A stretch of 56,012 bases of DNA from Streptomyces regalis (GTDB lineage: Bacteria; Actinomycetota; Actinomycetes; Streptomycetales; Streptomycetaceae): NCBI RefSeq assembly GCF_001509475.1, contig NZ_LLZG01000394.1, positions 1 through 56,012 of the forward strand, in the 5' to 3' direction. The first letter of the stretch is position 1. Each line of letters begins with the position of its first letter. A model generated the notes under the pieces. That model was not told where the DNA came from, made no database searches, and worked only from the letters and a program-made list of their open reading frames with translations. The position numbers and the translations under genes were made by a program. Positions 45,421 to 54,274 of this stretch are shown here, in pieces.

Positions 45421-46565
45421 CCGCCCCGCCCTCCCCGCCCACCCCGTCCTCGCCCCGGCGGCAACCACGTCGACCGGGCCTGCTGAGCCGACTCGGCCGA
45501 CGGGCCGGACCGGGCCGACCCGGCGGGCACCTCATCGGCGCTTACGGCCTCCTGGCCCTCACCGCCCTGCTCTACCTGATCTTCTCCCTCGCTCTGCCGC
45601 GTACGTTTCCCACCCTGGACACTGTCGACTCGATCCTGTCCAACCAGTCGATCCCGGCCGTTCTCGCGCTCGCTGCCATGGTCCCCATCGTGACCGGCGC
45701 GTTCGACCTCTCCATCGGCTACGGCCTCGGCCTGGCGCACGTCATGGTGATGCAGCTCCTCGTGGGCGGCGGGTGGCCCTGGCCGCTCGCCTGCCTCGCG
45801 GTGATCGTCGGAGGGGGCGTCGTGGGCGTCCTCAACGGCGTCATCGTCGAGTTCGGGCGGATCGACTCGTTCATCGCCACGCTCGGGACCGGCAGCATGA
45901 TGTACGCGCTCACCGGCTGGATCACCGACGGCGGCCGGATCGTCCCCGGCCCACAAGGCCTCCCGGCTGCCTTCACCGACCTCTACAACTCCACGTTCCT
46001 CGGCCTTCCGGTCCCCGCCTTCTACGTGCTCGCGCTCGCGGTCGCCCTCTGGCTGGTGCTGGAGCGGCTGCCGCTCGGCCGGTACCTGTACGTCGTCGGG
46101 TCCAACCCGCGCGCCGCCGACCTCGTCGGCATCTCGATCCGCAAGTACACCATCTACGCCTTCGCCACATCGGGGCTGATCGTCGGCTTCGCCGGAGTAC
46201 TGCTCGCGGCCCAGCAGCAGATCGGCAATCCGAGCGTCGGCCTCGACTACCTGCTGCCCGCCTTCGTCGGCGCCCTCCTCGGGTCCACCGCGATCAAACC
46301 CGGCCGCCCCAACGCCATGGGCACCGTGGTCGCCGTCGCCGTCCTCGCCGTCGGCCTCACCGGCATCGGCCAGATGGGCGCCGATTTCTGGACGATCCCG
46401 TTGTTCCACGGCGGCACCCTGCTCCTCGCCGTCGGCCTGGCCGGTTACGCCGCTCGCCGCCGGCTGCGCACCAGCGTCGTCGCAGCCCGCGATTCGCCCG
46501 CCGTGACGCCGGAGCCGTCGTCCTCCCCGAGGCAGGACGACGGCACATCGGGCAGCACTCCATGA
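45417..46565 (+). CDS. sugar-type ABC importer permease (RbsC-like)
   Basis: A 382-residue permease starting at GTG 45417 inside the end of the ATPase gene. After a Pro/Arg-rich cytosolic head it has about nine or ten helices. Conserved family stretches are AAMVPIVTGAFDLSIGYGLG, VVGVLNGVIVEFGRIDSFIA, ATLGTGSMMYALTGWITDGG and YVVGSNPRAADLVGISIRKY. The Ser/Asp-rich tail is dispensable-looking. It forms one transporter with the upstream ATPase and the lipoprotein that follows 69 bases later. Confidence 0.9.
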   Translation: MTAPPSPPTPSSPRRQPRRPGLLSRLGRRAGPGRPGGHLIGAYGLLALTALLYLIFSLALPRTFPTLDTVDSILSNQSIPAVLALAAMVPIVTGAFDLSIGYGLGLAHVMVMQLLVGGGWPWPLACLAVIVGGGVVGVLNGVIVEFGRIDSFIATLGTGSMMYALTGWITDGGRIVPGPQGLPAAFTDLYNSTFLGLPVPAFYVLALAVALWLVLERLPLGRYLYVVGSNPRAADLVGISIRKYTIYAFATSGLIVGFAGVLLAAQQQIGNPSVGLDYLLPAFVGALLGSTAIKPGRPNAMGTVVAVAVLAVGLTGIGQMGADFWTIPLFHGGTLLLAVGLAGYAARRRLRTSVVAARDSPAVTPEPSSSPRQDDGTSGSTP

Positions 46566-46634
46566 CCCACGCCGCGGTCGACATCACAGCGCCCGGCCCA
46601 CATCCTCCCGTTCATCCCTCCGCGAGGAGCTTCC

Positions 46635-47798
46635 GTGCACTACCACCGCAAGGCCACGCCCGGCGGTTTCAAGGCTCGGTCCGCCGCCACCGCCCTGCTG
46701 GCCGCTGCAACCGTCCTGGCCGGGTGCGAACGCGGCTCGTCGAATGCCCCCGGGGACTCCACCTCGGGCCCGAGCGGCTGCCCCTCGGTCCAGGCCAGGG
46801 CCCAGGCGGCCGTGCAGCGGGCGGAGCGGACGGACGTCCCCTGGAACGGACCCACCAGCGGCCCCACGGCGGTGGCCGGCAAGACCCTCGTCTACGTTGC
46901 CCAGACCATGACCAACCCCGGAGTCGCGGGCGCCGCCGACGGCGTGCGGCAAGCCGCGCGGGTCATCGGCTGGAACGTCCGGGTGATCGACGGCGGCGGC
47001 ACCCCCGCCGGCATCCAGGCGGCGATGAGCGATGCCGTGGCCCTCAGGCCCTCGGGCATCGTCATCGGAGGCTTCGACCCCAACTCGACCTCGCGGCAGG
47101 TGGCCCGGGCGAACACGGCACGCATCCCGCTCATCGGCTGGCACGCGGTCGCCGCCCCCGGCCCCAGCCGGCGGCCGGAGCTCTTCACCAACGTCACCAC
47201 CAAAGTCGAGGACGTGGCCAGAGTCAGCGCGCAATGGGTCATTTCGCGCTCCAACGGCACCGCGGGGGTCGTGGTCTTCACCGACGCCTCGATCCCGTTC
47301 GCCAAGAACAAGTCCGAGCTGATCCGGAAGGAACTCGCCACCTGCTCGGGCGTGAAGCTGCTGGCGTACCAGAACATCCCGATTCCGGACTCGAGCAGCC
47401 GCACGCCCAGGGAGGTCTCCTCGCTCCTTTCCCGCTTCCAGGACCGGTGGACGTACTCCGTCGCCATCAACGACCTCTACTTCGCCGATGCCGCCCCTGC
47501 CTTCCGTGCGGCCGGGAGGAAAGGTTCCGGCCCGCCGTTCAACATCGGCGCCGGCGACGGTGACCCCTCCGCCTTCCAGCGCATCAACAGCGAGCAGTAC
47601 CAGGCGGCCACCGTGCCCGAGCCGCTGTCCCAGCAGGGCTGGCAGATCGTCGACGAGTTCAACCGAGCCTTCTCCGGCCGTCCGGCCAGCGGATATGTGG
47701 CCCCCGTCCACATCACCACGGCCGACAACAGCGACGGTGCCACGACCTGGGACCCCTCGGCCTATCAGGAGGCGTACCGGAAGATCTGGGGCAAGTGA
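46635..47798 (+). CDS. sugar-type ABC importer substrate-binding lipoprotein
   Basis: A 387-residue type I periplasmic-binding-like protein from GTG 46635, with GAGGAG a few bases upstream. The signal sequence ends at lipobox VLAGC (Cys32), so the protein is anchored outside the membrane. The mature part has KTLVYVAQTMTNPGVAGAAD, GWNVRVIDGGGTPAGIQAAM, ALRPSGIVIGGFDPN and YSVAINDLYFADAAPAFRAA, the layout of RbsB/XylF-like proteins. The unusual extra N-terminal stretch (about 33-90) has two cysteines. It ends 15 bases before the stop of the convergent phosphatase gene. Confidence 0.88.
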   Translation: MHYHRKATPGGFKARSAATALLAAATVLAGCERGSSNAPGDSTSGPSGCPSVQARAQAAVQRAERTDVPWNGPTSGPTAVAGKTLVYVAQTMTNPGVAGAADGVRQAARVIGWNVRVIDGGGTPAGIQAAMSDAVALRPSGIVIGGFDPNSTSRQVARANTARIPLIGWHAVAAPGPSRRPELFTNVTTKVEDVARVSAQWVISRSNGTAGVVVFTDASIPFAKNKSELIRKELATCSGVKLLAYQNIPIPDSSSRTPREVSSLLSRFQDRWTYSVAINDLYFADAAPAFRAAGRKGSGPPFNIGAGDGDPSAFQRINSEQYQAATVPEPLSQQGWQIVDEFNRAFSGRPASGYVAPVHITTADNSDGATTWDPSAYQEAYRKIWGK

Positions 47799-47812
47799 CA
47801 GCGGCGTCGGGT

Positions 47813-50323
47813 CTACCGCGGCGGGGCGTACTCGGTCAGCAGGAGTGCGATGTCGTCCACCCTGTCGGGCGAGGGGCAGACGTCGCGCAGCAGCGCGTCG
47901 GCCAGATCCTCCAAGGGGCCCCCGCCCAGGCGGGCCAGTGACGCCCGGAGCCGGTCGACGTCGGAACCGATGTCCGACTCGCGCCTCTCGATCAGCCCGT
48001 CCGTGTACAGGGCCAGGACCGACCCGGGTACGAGGCGCAGCTCCGACTCCGGAAAGTGTGCCGCTGCGTCGATGCCGAGTAGAGGGCCGCCGGGCACATC
48101 CAGGATTTCGGCCTGCCCGTCGGGCAGGCGCAGCAAGGGCGGGAGGTGGCCGGCACGGACGATGCGCACGACCCCCGAGCGGGGATGGAAGCGGGCGTAG
48201 CAGCAGCTGGCGAGCAGCGCCGGGTCGAGGTCCATGTGGAGCCGGTTGGTGCCGGCGACGACGTCGCTCGGCCGGTGGCCCGCGGCGACGAAGGCCCGCA
48301 CCGCGCTGCGCAGCTGGCCCATGGCGGCCGCGGCGGCGACGTTGTGCCCCTCGACGTCCCCGACGACCAGAGCGACCTCGTCGCCGGTGGGGATGACGTC
48401 GTACCAGTCGCCGCCGATCTCCATCCCCCTGGTGCCCGGAAGATAGCGCCCGGTGACACGGAGGCCAGGCAACGTGGGCAGCCGGTGCGGGAGCAGCGCG
48501 TTCTGCAGGCCGCGGGCGAGGGCGAACTCGGCGTCGTAGAGCCTGGCGCGTTCAAGGGCCTGGGCGATCAGGCCGCCCAGCGCGGTGAGGACTCCACGCT
48601 CCTCGTCGGGAAACCGGTGGACGTCGTCGAAGGCGAGCATGCAGACGCCGACCGGGCGGTTCGAGGCGATCAAGGGCAGGAACGCCCAAGAGTTGGAGTG
48701 ACTGACCGTGATCCCGGGGTAGGTCTCGAGGAGCTCCTCACGGGACTCGACGAACAGCGGGGCCCCGGAGGTCAGCGCGTCCGTCACGGGCAGCCGGGCA
48801 TGCAGCGGAGTGCCTTCGAACCGGGCGAGAAAGCGCTTCGAGTAGCCGCGCTGAGCGAGCAGGCGCAGGCGCCGCTGCTCCACCACCGAGATCGCCAGCT
48901 TCTGGCCGCCGAAAGCGGGCAGCAGCTGCTCGGCGACGGCCTCGAACACCTCGTGCGCGGTGACCGCCTCGGTGAGCGCGCTGCCCAGCGTGAGTACCCG
49001 GTAGAGGGAACCCACGCGCGGGGCCGCGGGCGGAGACGACAAGGAGACGGGCGGCCCCCCTTCCGCGACGGGAGCCCCGGGTCCGGTGTCGGCCGGTACG
49101 GGCTGTCGCACGGGCGCCGCCCACCCCGTCATGCCCTGCGCGCCCGGGTGGAGAGAGAAGACCAGCCACTCGTCGGGTGGGCGGCGGACCAGGAAGGAGA
49201 CCGGTTGCTGGGAGACGAGTGCTGCGCGGTAGCGGTCCTCGTACACGGGATCGGCCAGCCAGGGCAGGACGTCCCAGGGGCGTCGGCCGAGCAGTTCGTC
49301 CTGACGGACCCGCAGCAGGTTCTCCAGGCTGTGGTTGGCGTAGGCGAGGCATCCGTCGGGCGAGAGCGCGAAGAAGCCGTCCGCGAGCCGCTCGATCGCC
49401 GCCACGGCGGCCATGCCGCTCCCGGAGTCGATTACGGCGCCGATCAGATGGGCCGAGGCCGCCAGGTCGTCAGGGCTCTCGGGTATCCGGCCCCACAGCT
49501 CGACGGTGCGGTGGCCCCCGCGGCCGTCCCGGATGCGCAGGCAGTGCGCCAGTACATGGCCTTCCTGGACCGCGGCACGGGCGGCGGACCGGAAGCCGGG
49601 CAGATCCGTCGGCTCGATCATGGCCGCCAGGGTGGCCGCCCGCCCGTCGAACTCGCGGGGCGGAATCCCGAAGATCGCGCACAGCTCGTCGTCGGCCGTG
49701 AGCGCTCCGGTGTCGAGGTTCCAGTCGAACAGACCCACCCGGATCACCGGAGCGGACGGCAGCGGGACCACGATCGGGGCCGTCCGCTCGTCGTACTCAC
49801 CGAGCGCGCCGCGGGCCCGCAGTCCGGCGAGGGTGGTGCCCAGCCGGTCGGCGACGGAGCGCAGCTGCCGGCGCTGCGCCCTCGACAGTCCTGCCCCGTC
49901 CGGCCCGGCTGTCCACACCACGGCCAGGGCGCCGAAGGTCCGCTCGCCCGCTCGTACGGGGACCGACGCAGAGCCGAACGGGTAGGGCAGGGCGACCGCG
50001 AGCTGGGGGAAGCGCCGCATCGTCTCCTCCGCGTCGGCCAGGTGGACCATGCGCCCGGAGCGGTACGCCTCCGCCACCGGCATACCGCTGTTCACCGGGA
50101 TCCGACGCCACCCGCTGAGCAGGGAGGGCGGTGTCCCGCACGACGCGGCCACCACGAGCGAGCGATGGTCGCCGGAGAGCAGAAACACGCTTCCGGCATG
50201 CGCTCCGGTCACCTCCACAGCACTGACCACGGCACTGACCAGCGCGTCGTCGCGCTCGGGCGCTTCGCCGGCACTTGCGGCGCCGAACGGGTACGAGTTC
50301 GGTGCCACACCGTTGGCCGACAC
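47813..50323 (-). CDS. SpoIIE-type phosphatase with GAF and PAS sensors
   Basis: An 836-residue protein from GTG 50323. Domains: GAF at about 25-165 (HAGSVFLLSGDHRSLVVAAS); PAS at 200-310 (VGLFDWNLDTGALTADDELC); PAS at 315-400 (LADGFFALSPDGCLAYANHS); GAF at 450-610 (AFLPLIASNRPVGVCMLAFD); PP2C/SpoIIE at 620-830 (GMEIGGDWYDVIPTGDEVAL, VGDVEGHNVAAAAAMGQL, VDDIALLLTEY). Metal-binding aspartates of the phosphatase are kept. Unlike the enzyme at 40728 it has no ATPase domain, so it is a pure phosphatase. It probably acts on a phosphorylated anti-anti-sigma factor. It is convergent with the importer operon. Confidence 0.88.
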   Translation of the reverse strand: MSANGVAPNSYPFGAASAGEAPERDDALVSAVVSAVEVTGAHAGSVFLLSGDHRSLVVAASCGTPPSLLSGWRRIPVNSGMPVAEAYRSGRMVHLADAEETMRRFPQLAVALPYPFGSASVPVRAGERTFGALAVVWTAGPDGAGLSRAQRRQLRSVADRLGTTLAGLRARGALGEYDERTAPIVVPLPSAPVIRVGLFDWNLDTGALTADDELCAIFGIPPREFDGRAATLAAMIEPTDLPGFRSAARAAVQEGHVLAHCLRIRDGRGGHRTVELWGRIPESPDDLAASAHLIGAVIDSGSGMAAVAAIERLADGFFALSPDGCLAYANHSLENLLRVRQDELLGRRPWDVLPWLADPVYEDRYRAALVSQQPVSFLVRRPPDEWLVFSLHPGAQGMTGWAAPVRQPVPADTGPGAPVAEGGPPVSLSSPPAAPRVGSLYRVLTLGSALTEAVTAHEVFEAVAEQLLPAFGGQKLAISVVEQRRLRLLAQRGYSKRFLARFEGTPLHARLPVTDALTSGAPLFVESREELLETYPGITVSHSNSWAFLPLIASNRPVGVCMLAFDDVHRFPDEERGVLTALGGLIAQALERARLYDAEFALARGLQNALLPHRLPTLPGLRVTGRYLPGTRGMEIGGDWYDVIPTGDEVALVVGDVEGHNVAAAAAMGQLRSAVRAFVAAGHRPSDVVAGTNRLHMDLDPALLASCCYARFHPRSGVVRIVRAGHLPPLLRLPDGQAEILDVPGGPLLGIDAAAHFPESELRLVPGSVLALYTDGLIERRESDIGSDVDRLRASLARLGGGPLEDLADALLRDVCPSPDRVDDIALLLTEYAPPR

Positions 50324-50404
50324 GTTGCCCTCGATCTCCCGTGAGTAATTTATTCCATTTTAGGGTGGTTTATAGCTCCCCGTGGGCAGGTGGAGGAGGT
50401 TGCC

Positions 50405-51202
50405 GTGTCGTCGATCGCCGTCAATGGGGCAGGCATCTACCACGAACTGCGGGGCACTGGCCCATCGGTGATGTTCATCTCCGGCGCGACCGGTGATGCC
50501 GGACATTTCGAACGCGTTGCGGACCTGCTCGCCGATGAGTTCACCGTGCTCACCTACGACCGGCGAGGTAACTCGCGCAGTCTCCCTCCCCGTGGCTGGG
50601 GGACGACGTCGGTGGCCGAGCAGGCCGACGACGCGGCGGCGCTTCTCTCTGAGCTCGGGCTCGCTCCCGCCGCCGTGTACGGCAACAGCTACGGGGCGAC
50701 CTTTGCCCTCGACCTGTTGCTCCGCCATCCCGGTGTTGTCCGCTCCGCGGTGTTGCACGAGCCTGCGATGATCTCGGTGGTGGACGACCCGGCAGCGGCG
50801 CAGACGAGCGTGAGGTCAGCCGTTCAGGAGGGGCTGGCACGGGGAGGGCCTCCGGAAGCTGTCGACCGCTTCTTCCGCCTCGTGGTCGGCGATGCGACCT
50901 GGGATCGTCTGCCCACGGGCTTGCGCGACAGGATGACCTCGAACGGAGAGACGCTGGTCGGCGTGGAGCTGGGAACGTTCGAGTCCTACCGCCCTGACGA
51001 TTCGGCGCTCGCCGGCATCACCACGCCTGCCCATGTCTTGGTCAGCGAGGATTCACCCGGCTTCTTCCACGAGGCCGCCGCATGGCTCGCCGGGCGGACG
51101 GGGTTCGAGGTGGTACAGACACCCGGCTCGCACGCGCCCCAGTTCGACCACCCGGATGAGCTCGTCCGGACCATCAGGCCGCTACTGCGGATGCATACAT
51201 AG
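50405..51202 (+). CDS. alpha/beta-fold hydrolase
   Basis: A 265-residue protein. GTG 50405 is chosen because GGAGGAGG lies just upstream. The fold is recognisable from MFISGATGDAGHFERVADLL (oxyanion-hole side), LTYDRRGNSRSL, nucleophile elbow AAVYGNSYGATFALDLLLRH (Ser in GNSYG) and the C-terminal TPGSHAPQFDHPDELVRTI with the catalytic His. A catalytic Asp is probably in the PAHVLVSEDSPGF region. It is monocistronic and divergent from the phosphatase at 47813 across an 81-base A/T-richer gap. The substrate is unknown. Confidence 0.88.
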   Translation: MSSIAVNGAGIYHELRGTGPSVMFISGATGDAGHFERVADLLADEFTVLTYDRRGNSRSLPPRGWGTTSVAEQADDAAALLSELGLAPAAVYGNSYGATFALDLLLRHPGVVRSAVLHEPAMISVVDDPAAAQTSVRSAVQEGLARGGPPEAVDRFFRLVVGDATWDRLPTGLRDRMTSNGETLVGVELGTFESYRPDDSALAGITTPAHVLVSEDSPGFFHEAAAWLAGRTGFEVVQTPGSHAPQFDHPDELVRTIRPLLRMHT

Positions 51203-51574
51203 CCATCCAGCCATCGCAACCACGCTGGGCCGCTTCGGCGTCGTCCGGGCGCGGCCACATCTGCCGAAGTCCGGCCAGCGGGGCGGGCGTTGGGCGAGCC
51301 ATCCCAGGTGACAAACGGCCGCTGCCCGGAGTCCGTCCACTTCCTGCCCGAGACGGGCGCGTTTCCCGGAGGGCGGGCACGCCCCACCCCTTTTCCGGCA
51401 AGTGGCAGTCATCCAGCCGAAGTCCCACGTCCATCCACGGCTGGCGCCCCGATGTCTTCTGCACCGCGGCCTCCTTCGGGGGCCCCGGCCTCCTATGCCT
51501 CAGTTCTCAGGGGTGCTGGGGCGGGGCGACGAGGCGCGGCGGCAACTCCAGAGGGAAGCCAGGCTCAGGCAGTC
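51203..51574. other. intergenic stretch, nothing recognised
   Basis: About 370 bases downstream of two convergent genes. Short frames exist on both strands but match no family. A GCCGGAC/GTCCGGGC-like weak dyad near 51245-51280 could end transcription. No RNA gene is seen. Confidence 0.4.
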
Positions 51575-52417
51575 CTACTCGGCAGCCAGGCTCTGCGTAC
51601 CGATCACCGCCAGCAACTCCAGCTTCTCGGCGTCCTCGGTGCCCGGCTCGGCCGAGTAGCCGAGGATGCGCAGGCCACTGCCGTCCATCCGGAGCACGTT
51701 GCAGTCCAGGGTCAGCAGGCCCACCTGCGGATGCTCGATCGTCTTGCGCGAGACCTCCAGACTGCCGACGACGCCCGCCTCCCACAGCTCGGCGAACCGC
51801 TCGCTGCCCGCGCGCAACTCGGTGATCAGCCGCCGCAGTTGACGGTCGGCGGGATACCTGGCGGCGGCGGCGCGCAGCTCGGAGACCATGCCGATCTCCA
51901 AGGCGCGCTGTTCCTCCGGTGTGTGCCGGATCCGGCTGGACGACCCCAGGAACACGCCCCACGCCCCGTTGCGTTCGAAGCCGCGTGAGCCGGACATGTC
52001 GCCCAACAGCGCCCGGTGCATCGGGTTGGCCACCAACAGCGTCAAGGCCGCGTCGGTGACCGCGACCGGTGTGTCCACCAGCCGGTCCAGCAGCCGCAGA
52101 ACGCTGGGTGGGATGTACGACGGCACCACCTCTGGGCCTGGCAGCACCAGCCCGGCCAGCCCGAAGAGATACGCCCGCTCGTCTCCCGTGAGCCGCAGCG
52201 CCCGCGCCAGGGCCTCGACGACCTGACCGGAGGGGTTGGCTGACCGGCCCTGTTCGAGGCGGGTGACGTAGTCGACGGAGACCCCGGCCAGCAGGGCCAG
52301 CTCCTCACGCCGCAGACCGGCCGTCCGTCGCTGTCCGCCGATGGGCAGCCCGGCCGTCTCGGGGGAGATGCGGTCGCGCCAGCGCCGCAGCGCCTGGCCG
52401 AGTTCCGTCGTGGTCAT
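51575..52417 (-). CDS. XRE-family regulator with MmyB-like ligand-binding domain
   Basis: A 280-residue regulator from ATG 52417. Residues about 5-85 are an HTH of the XRE type (RTAGLRREELALLAGVSVDY, VTRLEQGRSANPSGQVVEAL). Residues 110-275 match the MmyB-like ligand-binding domain (VAVTDAALTLLVANPMHRAL, HTPEEQRALEIGMVSELRAA, RYPADRQLRRLITELRAGS, HPQVGLLTLDCNVLRMDG). In many actinomycetes this pair controls a divergent short-chain dehydrogenase, exactly the layout here. It probably represses its neighbour and itself through the dyads at 52423-52470. Confidence 0.9.
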   Translation of the reverse strand: MTTTELGQALRRWRDRISPETAGLPIGGQRRTAGLRREELALLAGVSVDYVTRLEQGRSANPSGQVVEALARALRLTGDERAYLFGLAGLVLPGPEVVPSYIPPSVLRLLDRLVDTPVAVTDAALTLLVANPMHRALLGDMSGSRGFERNGAWGVFLGSSSRIRHTPEEQRALEIGMVSELRAAAARYPADRQLRRLITELRAGSERFAELWEAGVVGSLEVSRKTIEHPQVGLLTLDCNVLRMDGSGLRILGYSAEPGTEDAEKLELLAVIGTQSLAAE

Positions 52418-52422
52418 GTCCT

Positions 52423-52470
52423 CAGTGAACACTGTCGGTTGGGGTGCGTGCCTGGTACTGGGAGTCCCAG
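52423..52470. promoter_or_regulatory. operator candidates between XRE regulator and SDR
   Basis: CAGTGAACACTG at 52423-52434 is a perfect 5-bp palindrome with a two-base centre, six bases before the regulator start. CTGGGAGTCCCAG at 52458-52470 is a perfect 6-bp palindrome with one central base. Both lie in the 102-base divergent gap. Either could bind the MmyB-type regulator. Confidence 0.5.
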
Positions 52471-52519
52471 GAAGAAGGATCTCCTGGCTGTCCGCCCGGC
52501 CCGGCAGGAGTGTGGCGGC

Positions 52520-53215
52520 ATGACGACAACACTGATCACCGGAGCGAACAAGGGGCTGGGTTTCGAGACCGCCCGCCGTCTCATTGCCGCAGGCCACACC
52601 GTCTACGTCGGCGCCCGGGACGCCGAGCGGGGCCGCCGCGCCGCCGACGAGCTCGGCGCCCGGTTCGTCCAGCTCGACGTCACCGACCAGGCCGCCGTGA
52701 AGACCGTCGAGGCCGAGGGCGGGCTCGACGTGCTGGTCAACAACGCCGGCATCGAGGTCCGGGGCGAGGACAACAGCGTGCCCGGCGCCGCGGACATCAC
52801 CGCCGACCAGGTGCGGACCGTCTTCGACACCAATGTCCTGGGCGTCGTCCGCGTCACCCACGCCTTCCTCCCGCTGCTGCGACGCTCGGCCGCGCCGGTC
52901 GTGGTCAACCTCAGCAGCGGCCTCGGCTCCCTCGGCTACGTCTCCGACCCGGACCACCCGGCCCACCGCTACCCGGGTCTCACCTACGCGGCCTCGAAGG
53001 CCACGGTCAACATGATCACCGCGCACTACGCCAAGGCCTTCCCGGCCATGCGGATCAACGCCGTGGCGCCCGGTTTCACGAAGACGGACCTCAACGGCCA
53101 CACGGGCATGCAGTCTGTCGAGGAAGGCGCCGAGATCATCGTGCGCATGGCGCAGGTCGGCCCCGACGGCCCGACCGGCGGCTACTTCGACACCGCCGGC
53201 ACAGTGCCCTGGTGA
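52520..53215 (+). CDS. short-chain dehydrogenase/reductase
   Basis: A 231-residue SDR from ATG 52520. The NADP-binding motif is TLITGANKGLGFETARRLIA, followed by DV in VQLDVTDQAAVKTV, NNAG in DVLVNNAGIEV, Ser in VVVNLSSGLGSLGYV, and YAASK (Tyr and Lys of the catalytic tetrad). All key residues are present. It is divergent from the XRE/MmyB-type regulator, which probably controls it. The substrate is a small carbonyl compound or alcohol that cannot be inferred. Confidence 0.92.
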   Translation: MTTTLITGANKGLGFETARRLIAAGHTVYVGARDAERGRRAADELGARFVQLDVTDQAAVKTVEAEGGLDVLVNNAGIEVRGEDNSVPGAADITADQVRTVFDTNVLGVVRVTHAFLPLLRRSAAPVVVNLSSGLGSLGYVSDPDHPAHRYPGLTYAASKATVNMITAHYAKAFPAMRINAVAPGFTKTDLNGHTGMQSVEEGAEIIVRMAQVGPDGPTGGYFDTAGTVPW

Positions 53216-53409
53216 GGCCGCAGCTGTCGGCGCCTTGGCCGGCCGCGAGCCGAGCGGATCGTCGGCGGCCACCAGGGTTTTCTCACGCCTTGCTGTCGGC
53301 CTGAGTCACGCCACATTCCAGTTCGCCTTCCCCCCACCTCACCGATCTGCCGACCCCCGCACGACCGGGGCGTACGGCATGCCGGGCAGACCACTTTGGA
53401 CCGGAATTG

Positions 53410-53979
53410 ATGAAGAAACTCGGAAATGTTCGCGCGGTCGCCGTGCTGCTGACTCCTGTGCTCCTCGCGGCCCTGGTACTCGCCTTCGTCGTGGTGCAGG
53501 CCCGAACGACGACTCTCCAAGCTCCGGGTCCGACAGGGCTACGGGCTCACGGCGACGGCGTCTATACGGTGCGGCTGGGCGACTCCATGGGTACCGCGCC
53601 CAGCGGCTTCACCGCCCGGCTCACAGGCGGGCAGGCCGCGAAACTCGTCGCCACGCCGGGTGTGGTGTCGGTGACCCGGCTCCCAGGCCGTGCGGCGGTC
53701 GTGCCGACGCTGCCGGGCTGCCACTCGGCGGCCGCCCCCGCTGCCCCCGCTCCCGTTCCATCTCCTTCTCCCTTGCCCGCGCCGCTCCCACCGGCGGACG
53801 GCAGCGTCACGTCTCCGGGCAGTGATCACGCCGCCCAGCTCCCGTCCCGGCCTTCCCGCCATGGCCGTTCCGGCGGAGTGGTCGGGAACGGGCAGGCCAA
53901 CGCGGCGAAGGCGTCCCCCCACCCTGCCGAAGTCAGCCGGTTTCACGGCCGACCCGCAACTCCGCCGGACTCTCGGTGA
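53410..53979 (+). CDS. membrane-anchored fragment resembling a subtilase propeptide
   Basis: A 189-residue protein from ATG 53410. Residues 1-31 are a signal anchor (LLTPVLLAALVLAFVVVQ). Residues 50-95 (VYTVRLGDSMGTAPSGFTAR, LTGGQAAKLVATPGVVSVTR) have the pattern of inhibitor-I9 propeptides that precede subtilisin-like proteases. Next come a Pro/Ala/Ser-rich linker and a tail that looks out of frame from about residue 115. No protease domain follows, so it is most likely the 5' remnant of a secreted S8 peptidase gene. A stand-alone inhibitor is possible. Confidence 0.5.
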   Translation: MKKLGNVRAVAVLLTPVLLAALVLAFVVVQARTTTLQAPGPTGLRAHGDGVYTVRLGDSMGTAPSGFTARLTGGQAAKLVATPGVVSVTRLPGRAAVVPTLPGCHSAAAPAAPAPVPSPSPLPAPLPPADGSVTSPGSDHAAQLPSRPSRHGRSGGVVGNGQANAAKASPHPAEVSRFHGRPATPPDSR

Positions 53980-54274
53980 GATGCCGAACCTCATGTCGGC
54001 ACAACTGAAGGACGAGCGCCCCGCGACCTCTACCGCGAGTCGGACGGCGTTCAACGGCCCGGAACGCTCTCGAGCTCCGTAGAGGCATGCGCGAAGGCAG
54101 GCGATTCCAGGCGCCACGACGGAGTCGCACGTCAACGGGATCCGATGCTGCTGTCGCCCTTCACGCCACAGGTCACTTTCACCAACGCAAAGCCTTCCTG
54201 CTCGCACGCCACGAACCACCGTGGCACTCCTGCCTTGTCCACCTCGATCCCTTCCGAGACAACGGAGACGAACC

